Below are positions 46,672-55,979 of a DNA stretch of 64,000 bases, piece by piece (within the stretch, counting starts at the first letter, position 1; each line of letters starts with the position of its first letter). The notes under the pieces were generated by a model. That model saw only the letters and a list, made by a program, of their open reading frames with translations, searched no databases and had not been told where the DNA came from. The stretch lies in contig VRVR01000046.1 in NCBI GenBank assembly GCA_009859145.1, positions 62,001 to 126,000 on the forward strand, in the 5' to 3' direction. The DNA is from Andalucia godoyi. Lineage: Eukaryota > Discoba > Jakobea > Jakobida > Andaluciidae. A program made the position numbers and the translations under genes.

Positions 46672-48885
46672 ATGACTCTGTTGAATCCGCCGTCGTCTCC
46701 GTCAACGCACTCACGTTCACAGTTGGAGTCGCAGTCGCAGTTGCAGTTGCATTCGGGGTCAGAGGGAGACGGCGAATGTGACGGTGACGGTGAGGGTGAC
46801 GGTGAGGATGGTGAGGGTGAGTCAGATTCAATCAACTCGGACAGAGATCATGATCCTGATTCTGACTCGGACATTTCAGATATCGATGCGGTCACTTCTC
46901 ACGGAATGACTCTCTTCCTCGACGACCTTTTCCGATGCTATGCTGGAGCAGATGGACAAAACGCGGCTGCTTCGGTTACTTCTCATTCGTCGCATGTTCC
47001 TTTAAAAGTACCGTCCTCGTCTCAGTCTTCTCTTGGCGCATCATCATCATCAACAACAACAACAACAACAACAACAACGACAACGACAACGACAGCAGCA
47101 GCAACAGCTGGAGCCGTGACGAGGACAGGTTCGTCATCTTCGACGACCAATGCTGGTGCGCCGAGCCAGACTCCTGTTGTTGCAAAAACGCAGAGAAATG
47201 CATTCATGGTTGCATGTGTGGATCTTGCGAAACGGGATTACTCGGTGTCCGTCATAGATAATGCAGACGGGTCGCTTTGTTCATCGTATCCTCCGCAAAT
47301 CATCCTGTTCAACGAAACTGCAAAGACGAACGATCGAAATGGCTGCGCTTCCAAAAACGGCAGGGATAGTAACCAGGATGCGGGCCTCCGTAACCGTAAC
47401 CGTGACGATGGGGATGGGGATGGGGATGATGATGATGACCAGACGGAATTGAACAGTCTGCAAAGGATACAGGATGATGTGAATGCTGCGGAGATCAAGG
47501 AACTCAGTTACCGGGCGCAGTTTTCAAGAGTCCATGCTCGGTTTGTGGTTCCTGCGGTTCGTGTAGGACCGTATGTTCTGTGTAGATCCTCGGGACTTGC
47601 GGTTCATGCAGAACGAATGTTTCGATCCATCTACAATAGGATCAGCACGTTTTCCCTGCGGTTTCCGTTCCGTGGAAGTGCCTCTGCGGACTCCACTCCG
47701 ACTACTTCGCCAACAAGGACGGTTGCCGGGAAGGCAGCTGACTCAGTGTACACCGAGGACATCCAGCTGATCCAATTGCTCGGCGTAAAGCACATTGTGG
47801 ATCTTATGGTAGACGACAGAATGACAAAATTTGGAGTAGTCGTTTGCGCCTCCTCGGAAAAAGCCGCTGGGGTGTATGCCAAGGATGCAGGGATCAATTT
47901 GCACGTCACCCCGTTTCCGGGTTGCGAGTACTTTCATCTGCAGCCTGAAACTTCGGCAGTGGTGGCGGCCTCCATCCACGGCTCGGCAAGTCCGACCGTC
48001 GTTTCTCCTGCAAGTTCGGTATCATCTGGGAGTCCTTCTCCTGTGCCGCCAACGACGAACGGCACCGGCAACGGCAATGGCAATGGCAATGGCAATCGAC
48101 TGCCGAGCAGGACAGAGCTCTTGCTTCCTGGTGCTGGCGATCAGAATTGCAAGCCATCGCCGAGTGCGTCGTCGGAGAATGGTTCAAAGGACGGCGAAGA
48201 TAATGTTATTGGAGAACCTGCAGACATTGAGGAAACACCAAAGATTCCTCCTTCTGCGTTGATCTTCAACACCGCAAACCCGCTGGAACCCGTTATCACG
48301 GGTTGGCTCACTTCGCGGAGTATCGAGTCGTGCTTGGTTTCCGAGACTACTTCTGCTCTTGGGATTTCTCCCGATCTGCTGTTTGGTAGTAGTGGACATG
48401 ATTTCTCGCAGTTCAAGGAATGGACGCTTGCTGACCTGACCGCAATGTACATGGATATGATGCTGAGATGTCTCTGCGACGGCTCTACGTTGGTTCACTG
48501 CATTTCCGGCTGGGATCGGACGCCGCTGTTTGTTTCTCTTGCACGCATTTCGCTGTGGGCAGATGGGCTTGCACACGCTTCCCTGTCGCCCCATGAAATG
48601 CTCTTCTTCACGGTTGCGTATGACTGGTACTTCTTTTCTCATAAGCTGCGGTTCCGAATCCAGCGAGGAGAAGAAGTGATGAGGGTCTCCTTTGCACTTG
48701 CCAAGGATGTTCTGTGTCGCGAGATGTTTTCCAGGCACGCGATTCGACAGAAGTTAGGCGCTGGAAAGCATCTGATGTCCACTCGGGAACGCGAAGAGAG
48801 AATACGCTCCTTGTGCAACACGTTTGAAGATTTGTACAAGAAACATGTTGTTCAGCACGTTGTATACACCCAGGTCAAAAAGTGA
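46672..48885 (+). CDS. Myotubularin-related phosphatase, MTMR14 (Jumpy) type
   Basis: A 737-residue protein. The first 200 residues are low complexity (Ser/Gln, Gly-Asp-Glu and Thr runs). The catalytic region near residue 609 is VHCISGWDRTPLFVSLARISLWADGL, which carries the Cys-x5-Arg phosphatase loop and the neighbouring residues specific to MTMR14, followed by SLSPHEMLFFTVAYDWYFFSHKLRFRIQRGEE. Earlier blocks (VKHIVDLMVDDRMTKFGVVVC, TPFPGCEYF) fit the N-terminal half of the domain. A disordered Ser/Pro/Gly insert sits between. MTMR14 removes the 3-phosphate from PI3P and PI(3,5)P2 and limits autophagy. The ATG at 46672 follows a poly-T leader. No PH-GRAM domain is visible, as expected for this branch. 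Confidence 0.87.
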   Translation: MTLLNPPSSPSTHSRSQLESQSQLQLHSGSEGDGECDGDGEGDGEDGEGESDSINSDRDHDPDSDSDISDIDAVTSHGMTLFLDDLFRCYAGADGQNAAASVTSHSSHVPLKVPSSSQSSLGASSSSTTTTTTTTTTTTTTAAATAGAVTRTGSSSSTTNAGAPSQTPVVAKTQRNAFMVACVDLAKRDYSVSVIDNADGSLCSSYPPQIILFNETAKTNDRNGCASKNGRDSNQDAGLRNRNRDDGDGDGDDDDDQTELNSLQRIQDDVNAAEIKELSYRAQFSRVHARFVVPAVRVGPYVLCRSSGLAVHAERMFRSIYNRISTFSLRFPFRGSASADSTPTTSPTRTVAGKAADSVYTEDIQLIQLLGVKHIVDLMVDDRMTKFGVVVCASSEKAAGVYAKDAGINLHVTPFPGCEYFHLQPETSAVVAASIHGSASPTVVSPASSVSSGSPSPVPPTTNGTGNGNGNGNGNRLPSRTELLLPGAGDQNCKPSPSASSENGSKDGEDNVIGEPADIEETPKIPPSALIFNTANPLEPVITGWLTSRSIESCLVSETTSALGISPDLLFGSSGHDFSQFKEWTLADLTAMYMDMMLRCLCDGSTLVHCISGWDRTPLFVSLARISLWADGLAHASLSPHEMLFFTVAYDWYFFSHKLRFRIQRGEEVMRVSFALAKDVLCREMFSRHAIRQKLGAGKHLMSTREREERIRSLCNTFEDLYKKHVVQHVVYTQVKK

Positions 48886-49082
48886 GAGAAGGTTTCCGCG
48901 AGTATGGTCAAGATTGTTGTTGTGCATTTCGAGCCGCAAGAGCAGAGTGCGGAAATGATTCTATATTATTATTGTTTTTTATTTGCAAGTGCGTCGTTTT
49001 TCGGGGACTGTCACACTGTTCTCGCTTGTCATTTCCGCATCTGCGGATCCTTTTGCTCAGCAGTGGAATCAAAGTACACTTC

Positions 49083-49901
49083 TTATGACAGTGCGAGCTT
49101 CTCGAGTGCGATATCCAATCGCTTCTGCAGAAGATGGATGGTCGTGGCGATTTCCGGAGCTGTCGTTGCGACACTGGAAAACAGTGCTCGAGACAGCGCA
49201 TCCGTCGTCTCTGCAATGCTCTTCTTTGTCTTCTGCAGCATGGACATGTTGTGCGAGTCCATTTCCTGGATTTCACGCATAAGCTCTCGCACTGCCGAAA
49301 TCTCGGCAGCGACTTCCTGAGCAAGTTCTGCAGAAACACCCTGAATGACGATCGGCTCAATCATGGACAGCGTAAGCCCTTGCTGGCCTCTCGGGGGCGA
49401 TGGCGTTTGCGACGTGGTTGTGATGGATTTTTGTAAAACAACCGAGCTAACATTTGATTTTGGAGATCCATACATGGCATTCGCTCCATGGCTGTGGTGA
49501 TGGTTGTTCCGATGATTCGTGGAATCTGCAGTCGCTCCAACAAACAGCTCTCCTGAAGCGTGCTTCGCGTGTTTTGCTTGCGGCGTCTTTGTCGGAGTCG
49601 TTTCTTTTCGAGCCATTTTTGCCGGTGGGGGACTGGAACACTGCAAGCTCGTCTGTCTTTCAGATTCATGTACAAACGACGAGGTGGATGACGCAGACGA
49701 CGCGGAGTTCTTTTGAGGGCTCTCTGGGACAACTGAGTTCAGTGCAGAAGGGACCCTGGGCTGTTTCACAGAACGGTCGTCGTCTTCCGACTCTGCATCC
49801 CAGTTTGCGAGGAAGTCCTCGGTCTCCTTCTGTCGAGATGCTGTCATGCGTTTGAAAAATGCCTCTCTAGAAGCCCGTGTCAGCCAACAATTCTGGTGCA
49901 T
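49083..49901 (-). CDS. Unrecognised protein with C-terminal coiled coil
   Basis: A 272-residue protein. The N-terminus has a helix followed by an acidic patch (DAESEDDDR), then about 120 residues of Ser/Thr/Pro/His-rich linker with a basic AKMARKE patch. The last 95 residues form a helical region, likely a coiled coil (ELAQEVAAEISAVRELMREIQEMDSHNMSMLQKTKKSIAETTDALSRAL, then LLQKRLDIALEKL). The start may be 49901 or the Met at 49847. This is the texture of a small kinetochore, SNARE-adaptor or cytoskeletal subunit, but I cannot identify it. It converges with the MTMR14 gene, with about 200 bases between stop codons. Confidence 0.6.
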   Translation of the reverse strand: MHQNCWLTRASREAFFKRMTASRQKETEDFLANWDAESEDDDRSVKQPRVPSALNSVVPESPQKNSASSASSTSSFVHESERQTSLQCSSPPPAKMARKETTPTKTPQAKHAKHASGELFVGATADSTNHRNNHHHSHGANAMYGSPKSNVSSVVLQKSITTTSQTPSPPRGQQGLTLSMIEPIVIQGVSAELAQEVAAEISAVRELMREIQEMDSHNMSMLQKTKKSIAETTDALSRALFSSVATTAPEIATTIHLLQKRLDIALEKLALS

Positions 49902-50382
49902 TACCGTTCAACAGCAACAACAAGAACAACAACAACAAGAAGAAGAAGAAGACCCATACTGGACGGGTGCCACCTGGGCATCGTCATCCTCGAACACATT
50001 GGAGTGGCTCATGATCCTTTCAACTCGGAAAAATCCGCCAAAAGAAAGAAAGAAAAAACACCAAAGAACAGCAAAGAGAAACGAAAGACAGAAGAAGCCG
50101 AACGAACGAACGAGCAAATCCGCAGTTTTGAAACGACAAAAACCACTTTGGAGACACGACTTTTCTGAAACTTGTCTTTTGACTGCGTGACTACAACAGT
50201 TTTTAATTTTTGCAGTGAGGCCGCGGCGGAAGAATCATCGATTACAAAGGGATGCGGCTGTCAATATTCGACAGTGTCTCATTGGGCCTCGACCTGCACA
50301 CCTTCAGCCACACTCTCCGATGATGTTCACAGCCGTTCCACCAGATGCTTGGGTTGGAGGGTTATACTACCGATATATTTCT
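49902..50382. other. Intergenic, no gene seen
   Basis: 481 bases between two minus-strand genes. AAC/AAG trinucleotide-rich near 49914-49950, otherwise unremarkable. Confidence 0.5.
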
Positions 50383-50988
50383 TTAAAGTGCCTTCATTTT
50401 TCCCGCCAGTTTGCAAAGGGTGTTAATGTTCCTCGACGTGTTCAATTCTCTGAATGCGGGTTTCAACAGCACTTTGGCGAACGGCGAACTGACTGTCATT
50501 CCTTTCAGCACTTTCCAGTAGACTATTCCTTCCATTGGACCCTTTTCAATGGATTCCTCTTTTGAGTCGAGTAGCTTGCCTTGCGCAGCAAGATCTGCAG
50601 CGACTTCAGGACGCACAAACAAGACATAATGCTGGAATCTTGCTTCAAACCGATCAAAAGGATACCTTTCAACGATTTCGTCCAAGTCAGATAGCTTCAC
50701 AACCATGATCTTTGCGTTGTATCCAAATGTTGCACTCACTTTTCTTTCCAGGATTTGCTGCACACCTGGAATATCATCATCAGATGTAGTAGGAGAGGAA
50801 AACGAGGAAAACGAAGAAGAAGATGAAGAGGAGGAGGAGGAGGAGGAGGCTGCAAAAGCAACATTTCCGCTTGCTAAGACATACGAAACATCCGTGAAGC
50901 CGCAAGACTCGTAGCATGCTTTGAGGTCTTGCATCTTGATCACTCTGCCGCCGACATTGATCCCGCGAAGAAACGACACATACATCAT
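50383..50988 (-). CDS. DUF1697 family protein
   Basis: A 201-residue protein of the DUF1697 family. It opens MYVSFLRGINVGGR, then KMQDLKACYESCGFTDVSYVLASGNVAF, the family hallmark. VKLSDLDEIVERYPFD, HYVLFVRPE and the closing NTLCKLAGKM match the rest. A pure Ser run followed by a Phe-Ser patch is inserted after GNVAF. Function is unknown. The family is common in bacteria and patchy in eukaryotes, which raises horizontal transfer as an explanation. The ATG at 50988 (MMYVSF) is used because it coincides with the family start; the frame is open upstream but reads as a basic, non-conserved leader. Relic E of the transposon lies about 240 bases upstream. Confidence 0.83.
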   Translation of the reverse strand: MMYVSFLRGINVGGRVIKMQDLKACYESCGFTDVSYVLASGNVAFAASSSSSSSSSSSSFSSFSSPTTSDDDIPGVQQILERKVSATFGYNAKIMVVKLSDLDEIVERYPFDRFEARFQHYVLFVRPEVAADLAAQGKLLDSKEESIEKGPMEGIVYWKVLKGMTVSSPFAKVLLKPAFRELNTSRNINTLCKLAGKMKAL

Positions 50989-51230
50989 CTGCTTTTTGCT
51001 CTTTTTTTTTCTTTCCAACAACATTGAAGAAGAAGAAGATGGATAGAAAAATAGAAATCCGTGGAATCTGCGTTGAATTGGCAAATGGACTGAAGACTGG
51101 ATTGGAGGGTCTGTGTTTGCTGCGACACAGTACTTGAGTGTGCTGCGCGTGCTGCTGTGGCGCAACCTCGGAAGATGCAGACACTTGCCGCGCGTTTGAC
51201 ACCTGCGATGCACTGCATCAATACTGTTGC

Positions 51231-51456
51231 AATGTTGCATGACAATCGATCCTACGAATCAATCGTCTAGGGGACCAGGCGCCACACACACACACACAAC
51301 TGCATGCGCGCACCGTGTTCTTCAATTTCTGATGGATGTTCCCACGCACCGCACATGTCTTGGACGTGTATTCCTCTGTCACAATGACAACAATGGTTCC
51401 ATTCTCTGTCGCCTTGTGCAGCAGTCTCTGGGCGGAATTGGAAGGAGCCCTCACGT
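51231..51456 (-). mobile_element. Internally deleted Fanzor-type element, relic E
   Basis: The minus-strand copy of the same deleted element as relic D (13936-14157). It encodes NSAQRLLHKATENG, EEYTSKTC, AVRG and HQKLKNTV, then the C-S-C-V-C piece, a GT repeat two units longer than in D, and the same 3' flank ending ATGCAACATT. Homology stops at ACGTG near 51452-51456 on the 5' side. It lies just upstream of the DUF1697 gene. The remainder of 50989-51603 has A/T homopolymer runs and no gene. Confidence 0.72.
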
Positions 51457-51603
51457 GGAAGAGAGACGGCGACTTCGGTTTTTTTTTTTTTGTTTTTGTT
51501 TTTTTTATTATTTTTTTTTTAAAGTTCTAACCGGATGGGGACGATGAAAACGAAATAAATCACGATGAAGAACAGTACAAAAAGGTTGCCAACGGTACGG
51601 AAT

Positions 51604-52569
51604 TTACCATAGAAAGGGGACGAGTCTGCATTTGGACGACCAGTTAGACTGCGGGAACTTGTCGACATACCACTTTCTGCTTTGATGAGCCCCGACTGCG
51701 AGGTTCGATACGACAAAGAAGAAACATGGCCACATGCCGCTCGTCCTGCCGGCGAGCATCGCAAGCGCAAGATAGATACCTATTTCGCATAGATAATGCG
51801 GACTTGCTGTGTAGCGAAAGAATACACTCGTTGGGACCTTGTACCGCTGGATCGCCTTTCCTGCTTTCCTGGAATCCGGACTCAATCTTGGTCGCAAGTT
51901 GGAAAGATGGACATGCACAAAATGCTGCACTGCAGAACACAGCACAAACATCGTCATAGCCAGCATCTCATCGAGGCTGCCCCCAGTGCTCTTACTGACG
52001 TTCATGGATATCAAGTCTGGAAAGCAGTCGTTGAACGCATGCTGGCTGAGAATGCAGTGGGGCTGGGCTAGTGCGTGCCAGAACTCTTGGGAGGTGAAGG
52101 AAACTGGCGCGGAAACATGCACCGAAAGAGCAGCCAAGGAGTAGAATGCGATTCCAGCCATGACTGACAGTATCGGCATCTTTGCGTGCGAGTACTGATG
52201 CACAAACAGGCATTCATACAGTCGCCGGAGCAGTTGGATTTGGAAGAGAACAATGTGGATTCTCCGAGTCGAGAGTTTCGGAACCACCATGTGGAAAACA
52301 ATGGTCAGCACAATGCCGATGGCGTAGAACGAGATCCAAGCGACTCGATAACGAATGCCCCAGCCGCCGGAGCCTCTCTCCACACTTCTTCTGCCGTAGT
52401 TCACAATCCGACGGATCGCTGGAACGTGGAACTGCAGCAAGAAGACGATGATGCATGCGATCCACGAACCCGCCACGCATACTGATAACAACAGAGTGGA
52501 TTGCGGAATCGGCCAAGCATTCAACACATTGTGAATCCAATACAGGACCATTCCTTCTCGAGTGCGCAT
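51604..52569 (-). CDS. Polyprenol (polyprenal) reductase, SRD5A3/DFG10 type
   Basis: A 321-residue membrane protein of the steroid 5-alpha-reductase fold. The C-terminal signature is YKVPTSVFFRYTASPHYLCEIGIYLALAM, then SNLAVGAHQSRKWYVDKFPQ and the final VPFLW, matching SRD5A3 rather than SRD5A1/2. About six to seven hydrophobic spans precede it (PIPQSTLLLSVCVAGSWIACI, WISFYAIGIVLTIVFHMVV). The family works in the ER in the last steps of dolichol synthesis, which supplies the lipid carrier for N-glycosylation. The ATG at 52569 (MRTREGMVLYW) is the first in frame, with 52551 as an alternative. It diverges from the BRAP2 gene. Confidence 0.85.
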   Translation of the reverse strand: MRTREGMVLYWIHNVLNAWPIPQSTLLLSVCVAGSWIACIIVFLLQFHVPAIRRIVNYGRRSVERGSGGWGIRYRVAWISFYAIGIVLTIVFHMVVPKLSTRRIHIVLFQIQLLRRLYECLFVHQYSHAKMPILSVMAGIAFYSLAALSVHVSAPVSFTSQEFWHALAQPHCILSQHAFNDCFPDLISMNVSKSTGGSLDEMLAMTMFVLCSAVQHFVHVHLSNLRPRLSPDSRKAGKAIQRYKVPTSVFFRYTASPHYLCEIGIYLALAMLAGRTSGMWPCFFFVVSNLAVGAHQSRKWYVDKFPQSNWSSKCRLVPFLW

Positions 52570-53011
52570 CTCTTGGCCTCGCCTCTCGTGTCCCCCGAGT
52601 TGGCCTTGCAAACTCCTCCCACGTCTCCACGTCTCGCCGTCGAGTCCTCTCGGTTTGCTGTACTGTAGATGCTCGACGGTGCGTACAGTGGTTTTTCTCC
52701 GAATTGGAGCCACGTGATATGTAGAATCAACTCGATTGCATTGATGCCAGGTTCTTGAAGGAAGCAGGATTCGTTATCCGCCGTCCTTTTATAACTCCAT
52801 TATGTCATTTTCCTTTTGGACTTTTTGGACTTTTTGGACTCGGAAGTGCGACGAACGACAAAGGAAGTGTTTTTTGAAATTAATTTTATCGTTTTTGGTT
52901 TCGTCCCCTGTTGATTAGCTGTCCATAGTGCCTACATTGCGGGTGTATTTACCAGCTACGTGAGTTCAGCCAGTTGCGAATACAACTCACAGCTTGTGGT
53001 TGTTCCCTGGA
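52570..53011. promoter_or_regulatory. Divergent promoter, polyprenol reductase / BRAP2
   Basis: 442 bases with a TTTTTGGAC triplet repeat near 52815-52840. No other feature is seen. Confidence 0.5.
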
Positions 53012-55324
53012 ATGCTTCATGTGCGCCTCGTCGAGGGAAGCAGTTCCAATTCATCTACAGACGTTGATGTGATTCCCTGCGCAACTGGAAATCCGCGCAT
53101 TGAAGAGATCTCTGGGATTCTGAAGCTTTATACTCGTCGACCGTCTTTTCAGCTCTTTCTATCGAATCAAGCATCATCCTCATCCTCCGCCTCGGCCTCG
53201 TCGTCGGCGTCGGCGTCTGTATCATCCGGGTCCGATGGTCATCATCCCATGAACGGTCTGCAGAGATTGACTAACGAGCGTAATCGAGATCCAACCGTGG
53301 ACGACCGCGATGCTGATGACTGGGGTCCCGACGATACTTTGCTTGTTATATTGGCAGTCCCGACATACCTGTCGGTCGGGGACTTGCTTTCTTTTGCGCC
53401 GCTGCTGCGCGGAACTGTTCGTCATTTCGTAGCGTTGCGGGACGCTCGGAAACATGGCAGCTGTACGAGTGGTGTTGAGGGTGGAAATGGATCAACGTCC
53501 CATCAGATGTTGTTACTGGACTTTCGGAGCGTTGATGCTGCAAGACAGTTTTTTGAAGAGTATCAAGACCGTCCTTGGACGAGCATCGCCCCGCAGTTGT
53601 GTAGGATCGCTCGGGTTGCGTCATTTCAAGCAAAGCTTTCCAAACGGCTTCTCACGACCGAAGGTTCGGAGACTTCGTCGTCGTCTACTTTGTCGTCTTC
53701 GTCAACTTCTGCATTGGCTTCTGATTCTGGGACCGTTTTGGTTGCTGGATGGCCTTCAGTTTCCTTTGACCTACCGGCGGGAGACGAGCTGCCAACGTGT
53801 GCAGTCTGTTTGGAAAGACTGGATGCTGCTGCATCCGGCATCTACACTATTGCATGCACACATTCATTTCACTGCGATTGCCTGGAACAGCTTCCTGCGC
53901 TTGTGTGTCCAGTGTGTCGATACGCTGCGCACGCAACCAGGAATCTTCGAAAGCTGCCGAGGTCACCCGTCTTGCCAACCCGATCTCCGTCAATCTCCAA
54001 TCACATCCATCCTGCATCTGTTGCGTCGAAGCCAGCCAGCTATGCTCAGATCGCGGCGAGCGACGGTAGCACAAGGGCGACGACTTCTGCCGCCGCTGCT
54101 GTTGATGTTGCTGTGGATCCGGACGAGGCTTCAGATGACTCAGCGGACGTCACCTCGCCGCTTGTTCCAGCCTCGAAGAGAAAAAACGTGTTTGCCAGTG
54201 CACGAGGAACGTCGCTTGGAGGCAGTCGTCCGAATGCAGGAACTGCATCCGCGGGACCCACAGGTGTTTCTGCGAGCCGTCGCGAAGTTTCCAGTGGCGG
54301 TACGGCCGAAAGTAGCAATGTGCATGAGACGGAGACGCAGGGGAACAGTCTCGATGGCGAATTGCCGACTGCGGAGGAACCTGAGGTGTTTTCCCAGTGC
54401 GCAGAATGCGGTGCCGATTCTCACTTGTGGATGTGCATGCTGTGTGGATCCGTGGGTTGCTCGAGATATCACGGTGGACACGCCCGGACCCACTATGAAA
54501 AGACGCAGCATGCATTTGCCATTGAGCTAGGTACCCAGCGAGTGTGGGACTATGTGGGGGACCAGTACGTTCATCGAATGATTGGAGACGAGTCCGGCAC
54601 CAAGATTGTGCAGTACGATCGGAAAAAGGAGGGCAAGAAGAGCAAGGCCAAGGGAGGCAAGTCGTCGTCGGGAGGCAAGCTGCGTAGGCATCCATCGAAG
54701 AGGTCGCCAGCAGGCTCGGGAATAGGCGGCTGGGAGTCAGACCAGTCTTTCGGGAGTGACGACTCGGATGATGTGGACTCGGAGGCTGACGGAAATGAAC
54801 TGACAGCAGACGGGTCGTCTCCGGTTGCAGTGGACGACCGGCTGTTTGAACAGTGCATCAAACCGATGCTCGAGTTTCAGCAAAAGTATTTTGAGGAAAT
54901 GCTGGAGAGACGCGATGGCAAAATCTCAGACCTCGAAGTCAAGCTGTCGTCGTCGTTGCATGCTGTTGACCGAGCCTGCAATTCCATCAAGAGCCTGGAA
55001 GACAGGCTGCGGTCCATGGAGGACCGTGTCCGGCATTCCGAAGAGCATGCGCGGGCGTCTGAGGACCTTTTGAAGAAGGAAAAGTCGATTTCAAACGCTC
55101 TGCAGCTCGCGGTTGACGAATGGAAAACCAGGGCGGGCAAGTCCGAGAAGAAAGTTCTCGAACTCGAAGACCAAGTCAAGGACTTGTTGCTGCACCTCGA
55201 TTCACAAGCTAGGGTCTTTGAAAACGGAGGCGATGCGATCGGCGGTTCCGTCGAAATTGGAAAGTCCTCAAAGGACAGGCTGCGCGATCGCATTCGTGAA
55301 AAACAGTCGGCTCGTAAGAAGTAA
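53012..55324 (+). CDS. BRAP2-type RING/UBP-zinc-finger protein
   Basis: A 770-residue protein with the BRAP2 layout. An N-terminal RRM-like BRAP2 domain (about residues 105-200) has VPTYLSVGDLLSFAP and LLLDFRSVDAARQFFEEYQ. A RING-H2 near 263-307 has CAVCLERLD, ACTHSFHCDCL and CPVCRY. A ubiquitin-binding UBP zinc finger near 462-527 has CAECGADSHLWMCMLCGSVGC and HYEKTQHAFAIEL. The coiled coil from about 616 to 740 precedes a basic C-terminus. BRAP2 is an E3 ligase that binds nuclear localisation signals in the cytoplasm and tunes Ras-MAPK signalling. Ser runs separate the domains. The ATG at 53012 is the first in frame. Confidence 0.9.
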   Translation: MLHVRLVEGSSSNSSTDVDVIPCATGNPRIEEISGILKLYTRRPSFQLFLSNQASSSSSASASSSASASVSSGSDGHHPMNGLQRLTNERNRDPTVDDRDADDWGPDDTLLVILAVPTYLSVGDLLSFAPLLRGTVRHFVALRDARKHGSCTSGVEGGNGSTSHQMLLLDFRSVDAARQFFEEYQDRPWTSIAPQLCRIARVASFQAKLSKRLLTTEGSETSSSSTLSSSSTSALASDSGTVLVAGWPSVSFDLPAGDELPTCAVCLERLDAAASGIYTIACTHSFHCDCLEQLPALVCPVCRYAAHATRNLRKLPRSPVLPTRSPSISNHIHPASVASKPASYAQIAASDGSTRATTSAAAAVDVAVDPDEASDDSADVTSPLVPASKRKNVFASARGTSLGGSRPNAGTASAGPTGVSASRREVSSGGTAESSNVHETETQGNSLDGELPTAEEPEVFSQCAECGADSHLWMCMLCGSVGCSRYHGGHARTHYEKTQHAFAIELGTQRVWDYVGDQYVHRMIGDESGTKIVQYDRKKEGKKSKAKGGKSSSGGKLRRHPSKRSPAGSGIGGWESDQSFGSDDSDDVDSEADGNELTADGSSPVAVDDRLFEQCIKPMLEFQQKYFEEMLERRDGKISDLEVKLSSSLHAVDRACNSIKSLEDRLRSMEDRVRHSEEHARASEDLLKKEKSISNALQLAVDEWKTRAGKSEKKVLELEDQVKDLLLHLDSQARVFENGGDAIGGSVEIGKSSKDRLRDRIREKQSARKK

Positions 55325-55535
55325 GCCGCTGCACCAAAAGAATGTACATACAAAAAGTACACGGATATTTCTTCTCGTGTATGCAGTATTTTATTTGGCA
55401 CTTTGGGTAAACTGCTCACCAGGAGTGCGAAGACGGGGGATGTGAGATGCAGCACAGAGAATTCCAACAGGGAATAAATTCATCAAGTGGCTTAGCTTTT
55501 TTTTATCCCTCTATAGACAAGAAACACAACAACAT
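55325..55535. other. Short convergent intergenic
   Basis: 211 bases between the BRAP2 and RPL27A stop codons. Nothing recognised. Confidence 0.5.
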
Positions 55536-55979
55536 TTAGGCAACAAGGATGCAAGCACCTCCGACGGCCTTGATCTTGCGCTCAGCCTCGGCAGAGAAGA
55601 ACTTTGCCTTGACAATCACGGGCTGCTCGGGGAGAGTTCCGCGTCCAAGAACCTTGAACACACCGGCTGCAGTGCAGTCGATGATGGGGGCCTTATCCTT
55701 CTTGTCGGCATAGTAGGTACGAGTCTGTTCCGAAACAAGAGTCCACAGCTTGTCAACGTTGACGGTGGGGCAGTGGAACTGGTTGTTGGTCTTGTGGAAG
55801 TAGCGCATACCGACCTTTCCGAAGTATCCAGGGTGGTACTTGTCCATGAGGATACGGTGGTGGTGCATACCTCCGGCATTACCACGACCACCAGGGTGGT
55901 GGCGGTGCTTGCCGATGCGGCCGTAGCCCATCGTAACGTGGCCACGCTTCTTGCGGGTCTGGCGGAGCCGGGTAACCAT
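55536..55979 (-). CDS. RPL27A: 60S ribosomal protein L27a (uL15)
   Basis: A 147-residue ribosomal protein of normal length: [59 protein letters not shown], then [12 protein letters not shown] and the closing GGACILVA. It is part of the large subunit near the peptidyl-transferase centre. The ATG at 55979 gives the family start; an upstream open stretch reads Phe/Leu/Ser and is leader. On the coding strand the leader just before the ATG is rich in CT, like a TOP-type 5' leader. Codons are strongly biased to C-ending forms, as expected for a highly expressed gene. Two CCTAGGGTT motifs lie 172 and 233 bases upstream. Confidence 0.95.
   Translation of the reverse strand: MVTRLRQTRKKRGHVTMGYGRIGKHRHHPGGRGNAGGMHHHRILMDKYHPGYFGKVGMRYFHKTNNQFHCPTVNVDKLWTLVSEQTRTYYADKKDKAPIIDCTAAGVFKVLGRGTLPEQPVIVKAKFFSAEAERKIKAVGGACILVA

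Noticed and set aside
47028-47100. CAA/ACA repeat block as a mobile or regulatory repeat
   Set aside because: It lies inside the MTMR14-like coding frame and encodes a plain Thr run.
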